Positions 1 through 4,635 are shown, counted from the stretch's first letter. The stretch: 5,650 nt of DNA from UBA4722 sp041690995 (GCA_041690995.1 JBEPVM010000073.1:1-5650); one strand, 5' to 3'. A program made the numbers and translations. Notes: a model not told the origin generated them from the letters alone.

Positions 1-71
<71 letters not shown>

Positions 72-88
72 GTAAAAACCAAGAATAA

Positions 89-1123
89 TCAACAGGTTGT
101 ATAAATTTCCTTTCCTTGGGTCATTCGAGACTGTAGCAAATTTGTAGCAGAGATTCTATCTGCTGCTTTCCTAAGATGATCACTGCTCAAATGAGCGTAT
201 CTTAAGACCATCTCGAAATTCGCCCACCCTCCAAGTTGTTGCAATTCTTGAAGCGATGTACCATTTTGCACATGCCACGAAGCCCAGGTGTGGCGCAAGT
301 CATGCCATTTAAAGTCTCTTATCTCTGCTCTTTTCAGCGCATTCCCCCACGCCTTAGTGCTGAAACGAGTAACAGGTTGGCCTTTATATGAAAAAACAAA
401 TTGGGGATGCTTTCCCATTTGCTTTTTAATAACTGCCATAGCATTGCCATTTAAAGGAATTGCAATGGCTTTTCCCGATTTAGATTTATGGGCTGGAATA
501 CAAGCATGATACCGATCAAAGTCAATTTCAGACCATTCCAGATAAACAATGTTAGATGCCCTGAGACCTGTATGAAGCGCAAACTCCATGGCATCGGCAA
601 GATGTTTTGGTAATTCATTTTTCAAACATTCTGCCTCTTCACACGTGATCCACCGTATGCGTTTATTATTTTCCTTACGCATACGAACAACAGGGGCTTT
701 ATCTAACCATTCCCATTCCCGCTCTGCTTTCCGCAAGATAGCTCGAATAACAGCTAACATGCGATTAACAGTGGCAGGACTTGCTCCTTGTTTTTCCTTC
801 AGTTGGGCAAGTTTTTCAATCTTGTCACGGGTAATATCTATGAGTAACACGCCAGATAAATGCTGATCTAGCCATCTAAACTTAGATTTGTCACTGAATA
901 GACTTTTTTTATGCTGCGACTCCGCACACCATCGCAATACCGCGTCATTCCAATCTTTACTGGGTTTTTCCTTCAATGTATTCACTTTCCACAACTCGGC
1001 CTTGATTTTATCATGCAAGCGTTGCGCATCTACCTTGCAGGAAGTGCCAGTAGTTTCTTGTATTCGCGTTCCTTTGTGACTAATTGTGATCCACCAGATA
1101 TTTTTTCTTTTGTAGAGTGCCAT
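89..1123 (-). CDS. Tyrosine site-specific recombinase (phage/ICE-type integrase)
   Basis: This 344-residue integrase should catalyse integration and excision of the element at tRNA-Phe. Residues 1-45 resemble an arm-site-binding N-terminus (ALYKRKNIWWI). Residues about 52-145 fit the core-binding SAM-like domain. From about 155 there is a complete catalytic domain: R188 in TGLRASN, a lysine in the hairpin SKSGK (probably K215), H274 and R277 in HDLRHTW, W300 in LGGW where many families have His, and the nucleophile Y309 in RYAHLS. All six expected positions are filled, so it is probably active. The start at 1123 is supported by an excellent Shine-Dalgarno (AGGAGG, 5 nt spacing). The first 94 nt overlap the upstream HTH gene in another frame, suggesting co-transcription and coupled translation. 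Confidence 0.96.
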   Translation of the reverse strand: MALYKRKNIWWITISHKGTRIQETTGTSCKVDAQRLHDKIKAELWKVNTLKEKPSKDWNDAVLRWCAESQHKKSLFSDKSKFRWLDQHLSGVLLIDITRDKIEKLAQLKEKQGASPATVNRMLAVIRAILRKAEREWEWLDKAPVVRMRKENNKRIRWITCEEAECLKNELPKHLADAMEFALHTGLRASNIVYLEWSEIDFDRYHACIPAHKSKSGKAIAIPLNGNAMAVIKKQMGKHPQFVFSYKGQPVTRFSTKAWGNALKRAEIRDFKWHDLRHTWASWHVQNGTSLQELQQLGGWANFEMVLRYAHLSSDHLRKAADRISATNLLQSRMTQGKEIYTTC

Positions 1124-1335
1124 AATGTCCTCCTATTTGTTTGAGTGACACCCCACGATGTTTTAGCCGTACTAGGATAAGATGATCTAATACATTCCAC
1201 AAGATCATTCTCTAAAAAACACCAGCGCTTGCCGATTTTAGCGCCAGGTATTTCTCCTTTAATGGTTTTTTTACGCAACCCCTCGGGGGTGATATGCAAA
1301 AGCACAGCCGCTTCTGTGAGGGTGAGCACGCGCAT
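1030..1335 (-). CDS. Excisionase-like helix-turn-helix DNA-binding protein (HTH_17/MerR-like)
   Basis: This is a 101-residue protein. Residues 4-50 have the pattern of the small winged-helix excisionase or MerR-like domain: LTLTEAAVLLHITPEGLRKK, then GEIPGAKIGKRWCFLENDL, the typical beta-wing 'IPGxKIGxxW' followed by a helix. It is probably a recombination directionality factor or a local regulator. The tail EYKKLLALP (residues 91-99) resembles a C-terminal motif I associate with integrase-linked HTH proteins, which argues that the long overlap with the integrase is real. It starts 2 nt after the csrA stop codon, with its Shine-Dalgarno (GGGAG) next to the end of csrA. Its last 94 nt overlap the integrase in a different frame. 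DNA-binding function is well supported; the excisionase role is inferred. Confidence 0.88.
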   Translation of the reverse strand: MRVLTLTEAAVLLHITPEGLRKKTIKGEIPGAKIGKRWCFLENDLVECIRSSYPSTAKTSWGVTQTNRRTLWHSTKEKISGGSQLVTKEREYKKLLALPAR

Positions 1336-1337
1336 TG

Positions 1338-1553
1338 TTATCTCCCGCGATAAGTCATCATTGCAGGTCTGGGATTTTTGATAGAAAGCCGATGAGGATC
1401 ATGGTAGCGATGTAGCAACTCACTTCGCAAGATACGCATATTCTTGGGGGCATCAATACCGATGGAGATGTCGCCTATTCCGTCTAAAATAATAATCTTT
1501 ATTGCATCAGCGATTAAAAATGATTGTCCAGGTTTACGATCAATTATTAGCAT
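1338..1553 (-). CDS. csrA: CsrA-family RNA-binding regulator encoded by the mobile element
   Basis: This 71-residue protein aligns end to end with CsrA: it begins MLIIDRKPGQSFLIAD, has DISIGIDAPKNMRILRSEL in the middle, and carries a C-terminal tail of about 20 residues. The two RNA-contact regions of CsrA are kept: the N-terminal strand (LII, R6) and R43, equivalent to R44 of E. coli CsrA. One residue is missing in the turn before ISIGI, and the divergence suggests an accessory paralogue, not the chromosomal global regulator. CsrA-like genes in Legionella ICEs (CsrT, LvrC) are known and affect element transfer. It is the first gene of a csrA-HTH-integrase operon. The start at 1553 has an AGGAAG Shine-Dalgarno that itself resembles a CsrA site (ACAGGA), suggesting autoregulation. 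Confidence 0.95.
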   Translation of the reverse strand: MLIIDRKPGQSFLIADAIKIIILDGIGDISIGIDAPKNMRILRSELLHRYHDPHRLSIKNPRPAMMTYRGR

Positions 1554-1587
1554 AAAGGACTTCCTGTTCCTATTAAGTGGGTTTGAG

Positions 1588-1612
1588 TTTAAGCATTCTC
1601 CGAATGCTTAAA
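1588..1612 (-). promoter_or_regulatory. Perfect 11-bp hairpin with GGA loop in the csrA leader
   Basis: The arms 1588-1598 and 1602-1612 are perfectly complementary. On the minus-strand RNA the three-base loop reads GGA, bounded by UUC and GAA. It would lie at the very 5' end of the transcript predicted from the promoter at 1619-1646. GGA in a hairpin loop is the core of CsrA binding sites, so this may be an autoregulatory site. It could equally be a DNA operator (palindrome next to the -10) or a 5' stabilising hairpin. It is not a terminator, because no U-tract follows. Confidence 0.6.
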
Positions 1613-1618
1613 AATGAA

Positions 1619-1646
1619 TGTATACTATTTGTATCAATCAGGTCAA
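1619..1646 (-). promoter_or_regulatory. Predicted sigma-70 promoter of the csrA-HTH-integrase operon
   Basis: On the minus strand, TTGACC (1641-1646) and TATACA (1619-1624) are separated by 16 bp, giving a predicted start near 1612. It lies 66 bp upstream of the csrA start codon and is the best promoter match in the intergenic region. The -35 matches five of six consensus bases and the -10 four of six. Confidence 0.6.
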
Positions 1647-1675
1647 CAAATAAAAACGAGATACTTTTTGTATCA
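1622..1675. repeat. Two-copy operator-like repeat ATACT(A/T)TTTGTATCA
   Basis: A 15-bp motif occurs at 1622-1636 and 1661-1675 with one mismatch. Each copy contains the inverted repeat ATAC-N5-GTAT, and the centres are 39 bp apart. Copy 1 sits between and over the -10 and -35 of the csrA promoter; copy 2 is just upstream of the -35. A further perfect palindrome, GTATCATAC, overlaps copy 2 (1670-1678). The placement suggests binding sites for a dimeric regulator of the integrase operon, perhaps the HTH protein or a repressor outside the window. Confidence 0.6.
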
Positions 1676-1716
1676 TACTCAGAGAGTTGTTTTTTGGTGT
1701 TGTTAAACATTTTTTT

Positions 1717-1748
1717 AAGAATCACATAAATTCGATGATTCTTATGTG
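1717..1748. repeat. Two overlapping, mutually exclusive inverted repeats
   Basis: Arms 1717-1723 with 1737-1743 (AAGAATC/GATTCTT) and arms 1723-1729 with 1742-1748 (CACATAA/TTATGTG) share bases, so only one can form at a time. They lie between the stop codon of the second recombinase (1810) and the csrA operon promoter. No U-tract follows on the minus strand, so they do not look like a terminator. No gene is visible in the rest of 1554-1809. Confidence 0.4.
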
Positions 1749-1809
1749 CCGTGATTGCAGTTTAATTTTTTATAATTTACTAGTATAGCATGTCCACTAC
1801 CATAATAAT

Positions 1810-2679
1810 CTAAGCACAATAGTTTTTGACTACGGCAATACGCCCGTGGCCTAGTTCTTCCGTCAAAATCATACGCGCCTGATGATCTATTTTCTTTTGC
1901 TCTGGGCTAAGCTCATGCGATTTAAGTCCGCCGTTAATAGGTGCCTCCCAGCCTGTTAATTCTTTGTAACGCTGCTGAGCATAAGCATGTCGCAATCCAT
2001 GTAAATTTTTAAATCCTGCGCGGATGACTTGTTTATCGTAAATGCAGCGTTGTTGAATATAGGATTTTTTAAGCGGGATCATGGACAGGTCTTTGTGTTG
2101 AACCAGATTTTTTGCTTGGTTAAGCCAATGTCGTTGCTCGTCTGTTCGGATAGGAATATCTCTTCCACGGCCACCTTTGCACCAAGAATCTTGCAAAGAT
2201 AAATAATCGCCTTTATCTGCGCGCCATGGTTTGATTTTTATTGCTTCTTCGCGGCGTAGACCAAATACACGTTGTAGCTCGAGCGAGATGCGAATGTACT
2301 CGTTACTGATATTAGAGAAGGTGGGATTATGGATCGCTTTATTGTGGGTTGGTATGTATATACGCCTGCTGATGCCGAGTTTCGTATTACTGGGAATAAT
2401 ATTCACTTTATTGATCCGCACACATAAATGCCGCAGAACGGCTGTGCGATTTTTTATTGTCGCATTGGACAAGCTTTTTTCTTGCCAATATTTTATAACT
2501 GCAGTGATATGCTTTTCTTTTAAGCCTTTAATATCACGGAGTGCATAACCTCGAGAAATTAAATCTTCAGCAAATTTATATAAAATATGTTTTCTATTAT
2601 GTTGTGTTGCGTATGATCCATCGCGATTATAGTTTAAAACTTGATAAATTGTACGCTGTAAATCATGACGAATACCCAT
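1810..2679 (-). CDS. Tyrosine recombinase of the Integrase_1 type (second integrase)
   Basis: This 289-residue protein matches the layout of phage-integrase N-terminal (PF12834-like) plus Integrase_1 (PF12835-like) proteins, found in many conjugative elements and phages. The N-terminal half has FAEDLISRGYALRDIKGL and KHITAVIKYW. The catalytic half shows R142 in FGLRREEAIK, K168 in WCKGGRGRDIPI, H227 and R230 in HGLRHAYAQQRY, H278 in ELGHGR and the nucleophile Y287 three residues from the end. All catalytic positions are present and the length looks complete. It is not closely related to the tRNA-proximal integrase, so its target differs or it does another job, such as dimer resolution or inversion. 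The start at 2679 has AGAAGG 9 nt upstream. It has its own long structured leader. Confidence 0.93.
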   Translation of the reverse strand: MGIRHDLQRTIYQVLNYNRDGSYATQHNRKHILYKFAEDLISRGYALRDIKGLKEKHITAVIKYWQEKSLSNATIKNRTAVLRHLCVRINKVNIIPSNTKLGISRRIYIPTHNKAIHNPTFSNISNEYIRISLELQRVFGLRREEAIKIKPWRADKGDYLSLQDSWCKGGRGRDIPIRTDEQRHWLNQAKNLVQHKDLSMIPLKKSYIQQRCIYDKQVIRAGFKNLHGLRHAYAQQRYKELTGWEAPINGGLKSHELSPEQKKIDHQARMILTEELGHGRIAVVKNYCA

Positions 2680-2741
2680 AGATATGTACCTTCTTTTCGT
2701 ACCTTGCCCTATGACGGCTGCTTCATTTGTTAAGTGTTAAG

Positions 2742-2798
2742 CATCTCAATCTATTTCGCCGTGCGAGAATAGATCGCAATTTGTATTGCAACGAGATG
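2742..2798 (-). promoter_or_regulatory. Three-way-junction leader upstream of the second recombinase
   Basis: An outer stem, CATCTC (2742-2747) with GAGATG (2793-2798), encloses two hairpins. The first pairs 2749-2755 with 2768-2774 (ATCTATT/AATAGAT), extended by TCGC/GCGA (2756-2759 with 2763-2766). The second is GCAAT/ATTGC (2776-2780 with 2785-2789). Together they form a compact three-way junction in the 5' region, about 60 nt before the recombinase start. No intrinsic terminator follows. The structure can form on either strand; the leader role is inferred. Confidence 0.55.
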
Positions 2799-2866
2799 AG
2801 TTTCTAGGGTTTTTGTACGTGGGACACCTCCTTTATAAAATTAAAAAATGAATAAAAACATTATGG

Positions 2867-2889
2867 CAATAAGTAAAAAAAACTTATTG
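2867..2889. repeat. AT-rich hairpin CAATAAGT-A7-ACTTATTG
   Basis: An 8-bp perfect inverted repeat with a seven-A loop lies upstream of the second recombinase. On the minus strand the loop is T7. It may be a transcription-related element, but no clear promoter was found around it. Apart from this hairpin, I see nothing clear in 2799-2908. Confidence 0.35.
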
Positions 2890-2908
2890 TAACAATGTCA
2901 GTGTGTTG

Positions 2909-2929
2909 AAAAAGCGATTGTAAAATCGC
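2909..2929 (-). terminator. Weak intrinsic-terminator-like hairpin
   Basis: On the minus strand, GCGATT (2929-2924), loop TTAC and AATCGC (2919-2914) are followed by T5 (2913-2909). The stem is only 6 bp, so termination may be partial. It lies downstream of the terminator of the structured element at 2971-3086 and upstream of the second recombinase. Confidence 0.45.
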
Positions 2930-2970
2930 GTGGATGTAAAAGAAGATGCTTAAAATCAAACATCGGTTGA

Positions 2971-3086
2971 AAAAGAAAACATTCACTTGCAGTGAATGAC
3001 ATAAACCATTTTGCAATGGCGATCAGGCGTTTTATCATGCGGCTCCTGATCTTACCTTACGTTTTAGTGTCGTGTAAGGTATCGAC
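2971..3086 (-). ncRNA. Structured RNA-like element, copy 1 (pseudoknot, two hairpins, terminator)
   Basis: Read 5' to 3' on the minus strand, GTCG (3086-3083) can pair with CGAC (3072-3069). ACCTTAC (3080-3074) pairs with GTAAGGT (3060-3054). This gives an H-type pseudoknot with a 2-nt first loop, 1-nt junction and 8-nt A-rich third loop. A hairpin GATCAGG/CCTGATC follows (3051-3045 with 3027-3021). Next is CCATT/AATGG with a GCAA tetraloop (3019-3006). Last is CATTCACT/AGTGAATG (2998-2980), followed by TTTTCTTTTT, a terminator-like end. Copy 2 at 4505-4619 has the same order and nearly the same spacing, with compensatory changes in two stems. A TTGACA occurs at 3119-3124, but no convincing -10 goes with it. 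It may be an sRNA, an attenuator or riboswitch, or a single-stranded-DNA structure. I do not recognise the family. Confidence 0.65.
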
Positions 3087-3136
3087 TATGCTAATACTGT
3101 GCGTGAATTATTTAAAAATGTCAAAAATATTTTGTG

Positions 3137-3220
3137 CTATAAAAATGAATAAAAATACCGGATTTTCGCCGTCACTACAGAATAGTGACGACTGTGCGTA
3201 TAACTCATTCATTTTTATAG
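3137..3220. repeat. Nested inverted repeat: 14-bp perfect arms around an 8-bp hairpin
   Basis: CTATAAAAATGAAT (3137-3150) and its exact reverse complement (3207-3220) flank 56 bp. The centre of that interval carries CGTCACTA (3170-3177), loop CAGAA, then TAGTGACG (3183-3190). The inner sequence CGTCACTACAGA recurs at 3243-3254 within the next hairpin, so the two structures are related. No U-tract follows on either strand. The layout would suit a cruciform, a protein-binding site or an origin-like single-strand structure; the role is unknown. Confidence 0.6.
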
Positions 3221-3236
3221 AAGTTTTTTAGACGCC

Positions 3237-3283
3237 TTGTAGCGTCACTACAGACATTTACAATGTCTCTAGTGACGCTACAA
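3237..3283. repeat. Long hairpin, 21 of 22 paired positions
   Basis: TTGTAGCGTCACTA (3237-3250) pairs perfectly with 3270-3283. After a single C-C mismatch, AGACATT (3252-3258) pairs with AATGTCT (3262-3268) around a TAC loop. It adjoins the intrinsic terminator at 3282-3306 and repeats the CGTCACTACAGA / TAGTGACG motif of the hairpin at 3170-3190. It lacks a U-tract and so is not an obvious terminator. Confidence 0.65.
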
Positions 3284-3306
3284 AAAAAGCCTCGCGGATC
3301 ACGAGG
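3282..3306 (-). terminator. Intrinsic terminator of the RadC-like gene
   Basis: On the minus strand, CCTCGTG (3306-3300) pairs with CGCGAGG (3296-3290), including one G-U pair and a 3-nt loop. T7 follows (3288-3282). It is 66 bp beyond the stop codon of the RadC-like gene, in the right orientation. Confidence 0.75.
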
Positions 3307-3317
3307 TCTGTGGTCGT

Positions 3318-3365
3318 GGAGATGATTTCTCCTGGCGGAGAAATGCCTGCAAGCATTCTCGCAGG
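3318..3365. repeat. Hairpins in the 3' untranslated region of the RadC-like gene
   Basis: TTTCTCC (3326-3332) and GGAGAAA (3337-3343) form a 7-bp stem with a TGGC loop. CCTGC (3346-3350) and GCAGG (3361-3365) form a second stem. GGAGA (3318-3322) could instead pair with TCTCC (3328-3332), excluding the first stem. They lie between the stop codon and the terminator and may protect the mRNA 3' end. Confidence 0.4.
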
Positions 3366-3371
3366 ATTGGA

Positions 3372-3851
3372 TTACAAGCATGGCAGCAATCCATTTTCAG
3401 CAAATGAATAGCTGCCTTCATGCGAAACGATGATATGATCGGCTATTGGAATACCAACAGTATCAAGAGCCTCCTTAATCATGTCAGTCATTGCTTTGTC
3501 AGATGTACTTGGCCTGTAATCACCCGATGGATGGTTGTGCGCTAAAATAACTTTAGCAGCGTTATAAGCCAACGCTTTTTGCACAACAACCCGAGGATAA
3601 ACAGAAGCTTGGTTGATACTACCGCAAAACAATTTTTCAAACACGAGCAAGCGATTGCGAGTATTCAAAAATAATACGGCAAACACTTCGTTTATTTCTT
3701 CTGCTAACCGTAACCGCAGGTAGGCACGAGCATCTGTCCAATCAGTCAACAGCACTGAACCAGAACGATAAGACAGTCGCTCTTCTAAACACTGCAGCGC
3801 ATTGGCAATTAACAAATCGCTATCATTATCATGCGTTAAATTTATATTCAT
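3372..3851 (-). CDS. radC: Short RadC-family JAB/MPN-domain protein of mobile elements
   Basis: This 159-residue protein consists almost wholly of the RadC (DUF2466) JAB domain and lacks the N-terminal helix-hairpin-helix part of chromosomal RadC. This short form is common on islands and conjugative elements. The JAMM metal site is intact: E55 in the strand EVFAVLFLN, then H105 and H107 in AHNHPSG, S115, and D118. ADHIIVSHEGSYSF (residues 137-150) is the usual RadC C-terminal strand. A metalloprotease-like fold is well supported, but the biochemical role of RadC proteins is unsettled, and the old 'DNA repair' label should not be relied on. The start at 3851 has AAGGAA about 8 nt upstream. It follows the DUF3577-like gene by 138 bp and ends before its own intrinsic terminator. 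Confidence 0.93.
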   Translation of the reverse strand: MNINLTHDNDSDLLIANALQCLEERLSYRSGSVLLTDWTDARAYLRLRLAEEINEVFAVLFLNTRNRLLVFEKLFCGSINQASVYPRVVVQKALAYNAAKVILAHNHPSGDYRPSTSDKAMTDMIKEALDTVGIPIADHIIVSHEGSYSFAENGLLPCL

Positions 3852-3879
3852 ATAAGGGTTCCTTAGCTTTTTTTAAAAA

Positions 3880-3941
3880 AAAATAAAAAACTGAGGAAAC
3901 TCTTTCCACTGGGGAAAAAGCTCCCCAGTGGGTGAGAAAAA
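3880..3941 (-). promoter_or_regulatory. Structured leader of the RadC-like gene (copy A of a repeated leader)
   Basis: A perfect 10-bp stem (3906-3915 with 3922-3931, CCACTGGGGA/TCCCCAGTGG) has a 6-nt loop. On the minus strand it is followed by a small GAG/CTC hairpin (3902-3893) and a T-rich run (3890-3878). The order matches the leader of the upstream gene at 4439-4510. The T-rich run after hairpins suggests attenuation between the two genes. It may also be a processing site. Confidence 0.55.
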
Positions 3942-3989
3942 TTATCAATCAATTCTGTTTGTAACTCGAATAAATCTTTTGTCTTAGAG

Positions 3990-4427
3990 TTACTTATAGA
4001 ATATATCCCATTTAGAACCAGCACGTAATTTGCGCAACGCCTTCTCGCTTTTCATGCGGCAGTTATCGCGATAAAGAGAATGGAAAGCTTCTTCATGGCA
4101 TTCTTGAACATTCAAAAGTTCGCCACGGAGTTGCACAATAAAACGTGGATCACTGGTCGTTACTCCTGCGTAATATTGCTCGAAACCAGAATATTTCGCA
4201 CAAAATTTTAATATGATTGGTCTTCCTTCGATTAAAGATTTACGTAACTTATGAAAAATGGGAAACTTGCTCGTATTAAAATGACACTCTAACCACACAT
4301 CATCCGACTGAGAATCATTAAACTCACATATCAGATTTAATGTGGCGCAAGATTTATCATCATCAGAATACTCTACCTCATGCAAATAACCATAACCATT
4401 CAAGCTAAAAGAGATGTTTTCAAACAT
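3990..4427 (-). CDS. Small ICE-associated protein, tentative DUF3577/STY4534-like
   Basis: This is a 145-residue soluble protein beginning MFENISFSLNGYGYL. I chose the start at 4427 because GGAGG lies 6-7 nt upstream (TTGGAGGAAATCT). The frame stays open to 4544, but that upstream part runs through the hairpin leader and the structured element. The pattern 'GYGYL-hydrophobic strand', then DDVWLECHFN, then IILKF and IVQLRGELLNV, recalls DUF3577 (STY4534 family) proteins of conjugative elements, which contain G-x-GYL, a central DDV-Y-F-C strand and a C-terminal G-x-LL strand. This is a remembered pattern, not an alignment, so it is tentative. Residues 118-140 are basic and could bind nucleic acid. 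Finding it next to a RadC-like gene fits an ICE accessory module. No membrane segment or signal peptide is visible. Confidence 0.8.
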   Translation of the reverse strand: MFENISFSLNGYGYLHEVEYSDDDKSCATLNLICEFNDSQSDDVWLECHFNTSKFPIFHKLRKSLIEGRPIILKFCAKYSGFEQYYAGVTTSDPRFIVQLRGELLNVQECHEEAFHSLYRDNCRMKSEKALRKLRAGSKWDIFYK

Positions 4428-4438
4428 AGATTTCCTCC

Positions 4439-4510
4439 AAAAATAAAGAATCGGAGAAAATCTCAACCCCTTGAGGGAAAAAAATTTTCCCCGACAGGGT
4501 TGTGAAAAAA
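4439..4510 (-). promoter_or_regulatory. Structured leader of the DUF3577-like gene (copy B of the repeated leader)
   Basis: CAACCC (4464-4469) pairs with GGGTTG (4497-4502). Inside, GGGAAAA (4475-4481) pairs with TTTTCCC (4485-4491) around AAA. A small GAGA-AAA-TCTC hairpin lies at 4454-4464, followed on the minus strand by TTCTTTATTTTT and then the Shine-Dalgarno. The order matches the RadC leader at 3880-3941. It begins at the U-tract of the structured element copy 2. Confidence 0.55.
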
Positions 4511-4619
4511 CTCTATTGTAGAAATAGAGCTTGGCGTAAACCATTTTGTAATGGCGATCAAGGTTTCATCACACCTTCTTGATCTTATTCTGCTGTTTAA
4601 GGTCGTGCAGAATGGCGAC
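4505..4619 (-). ncRNA. Structured RNA-like element, copy 2 (pseudoknot, two hairpins, terminator)
   Basis: On the minus strand, GTCG (4619-4616) can pair with CGAC (4605-4602). ATTCTGC (4613-4607) pairs with GCAGAAT (4593-4587), with loops of 2, 1 and 8 nt as in copy 1. Then come GATCAAG/CTTGATC (4584-4578 with 4562-4556), CCATT/AATGG with loop ACAA (4554-4541), and CTCTATT/AATAGAG (4529-4511) followed by T6, an intrinsic-terminator form. Four pairs of the pseudoknot stem and one pair of the next stem differ from copy 1 on both sides while keeping Watson-Crick pairing. It ends 77 nt upstream of the DUF3577-like start codon, so it is either a separate small RNA or a leader attenuator. Confidence 0.68.
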
Positions 4620-4635
4620 TCAGACGAATCTCAGT

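Noticed and set aside
288..866. Plus-strand open frames of 73 and 92 codons within the integrase gene
   Set aside because: They are antisense to a well-supported integrase with all catalytic motifs and have no independent support.
2753..2835. Short minus-strand coding-like stretch after AAAGGAGG, reading GGVPRTKTLETHLVAIQ and ending at a TAG
   Set aside because: The ribosome-binding-like sequence is good, but no ATG, GTG or TTG start is present in that frame; it overlaps the three-way junction.
2992..3231. Plus-strand open frame of 79 codons starting with GTG
   Set aside because: It runs through the structured element and palindromes, has no clear ribosome binding site, and the corresponding frame in copy 2 is broken by a stop codon, so it is a by-product of the repeat.
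4428..4544. N-terminal extension of the DUF3577-like gene to an ATG at 4544
   Set aside because: The ATG at 4544 lies in the CCATT hairpin of the structured element and the extension crosses a terminator and leader hairpins. The ATG at 4427 has an excellent Shine-Dalgarno.
4505..4619. Type III toxin-antitoxin (ToxIN-like) interpretation: pseudoknot RNA plus terminator plus gene
   Set aside because: The antitoxin RNA is normally a tandem array of short repeats, here there is one unit, and the downstream protein does not resemble ToxN, CptN or TenpN as I remember them.
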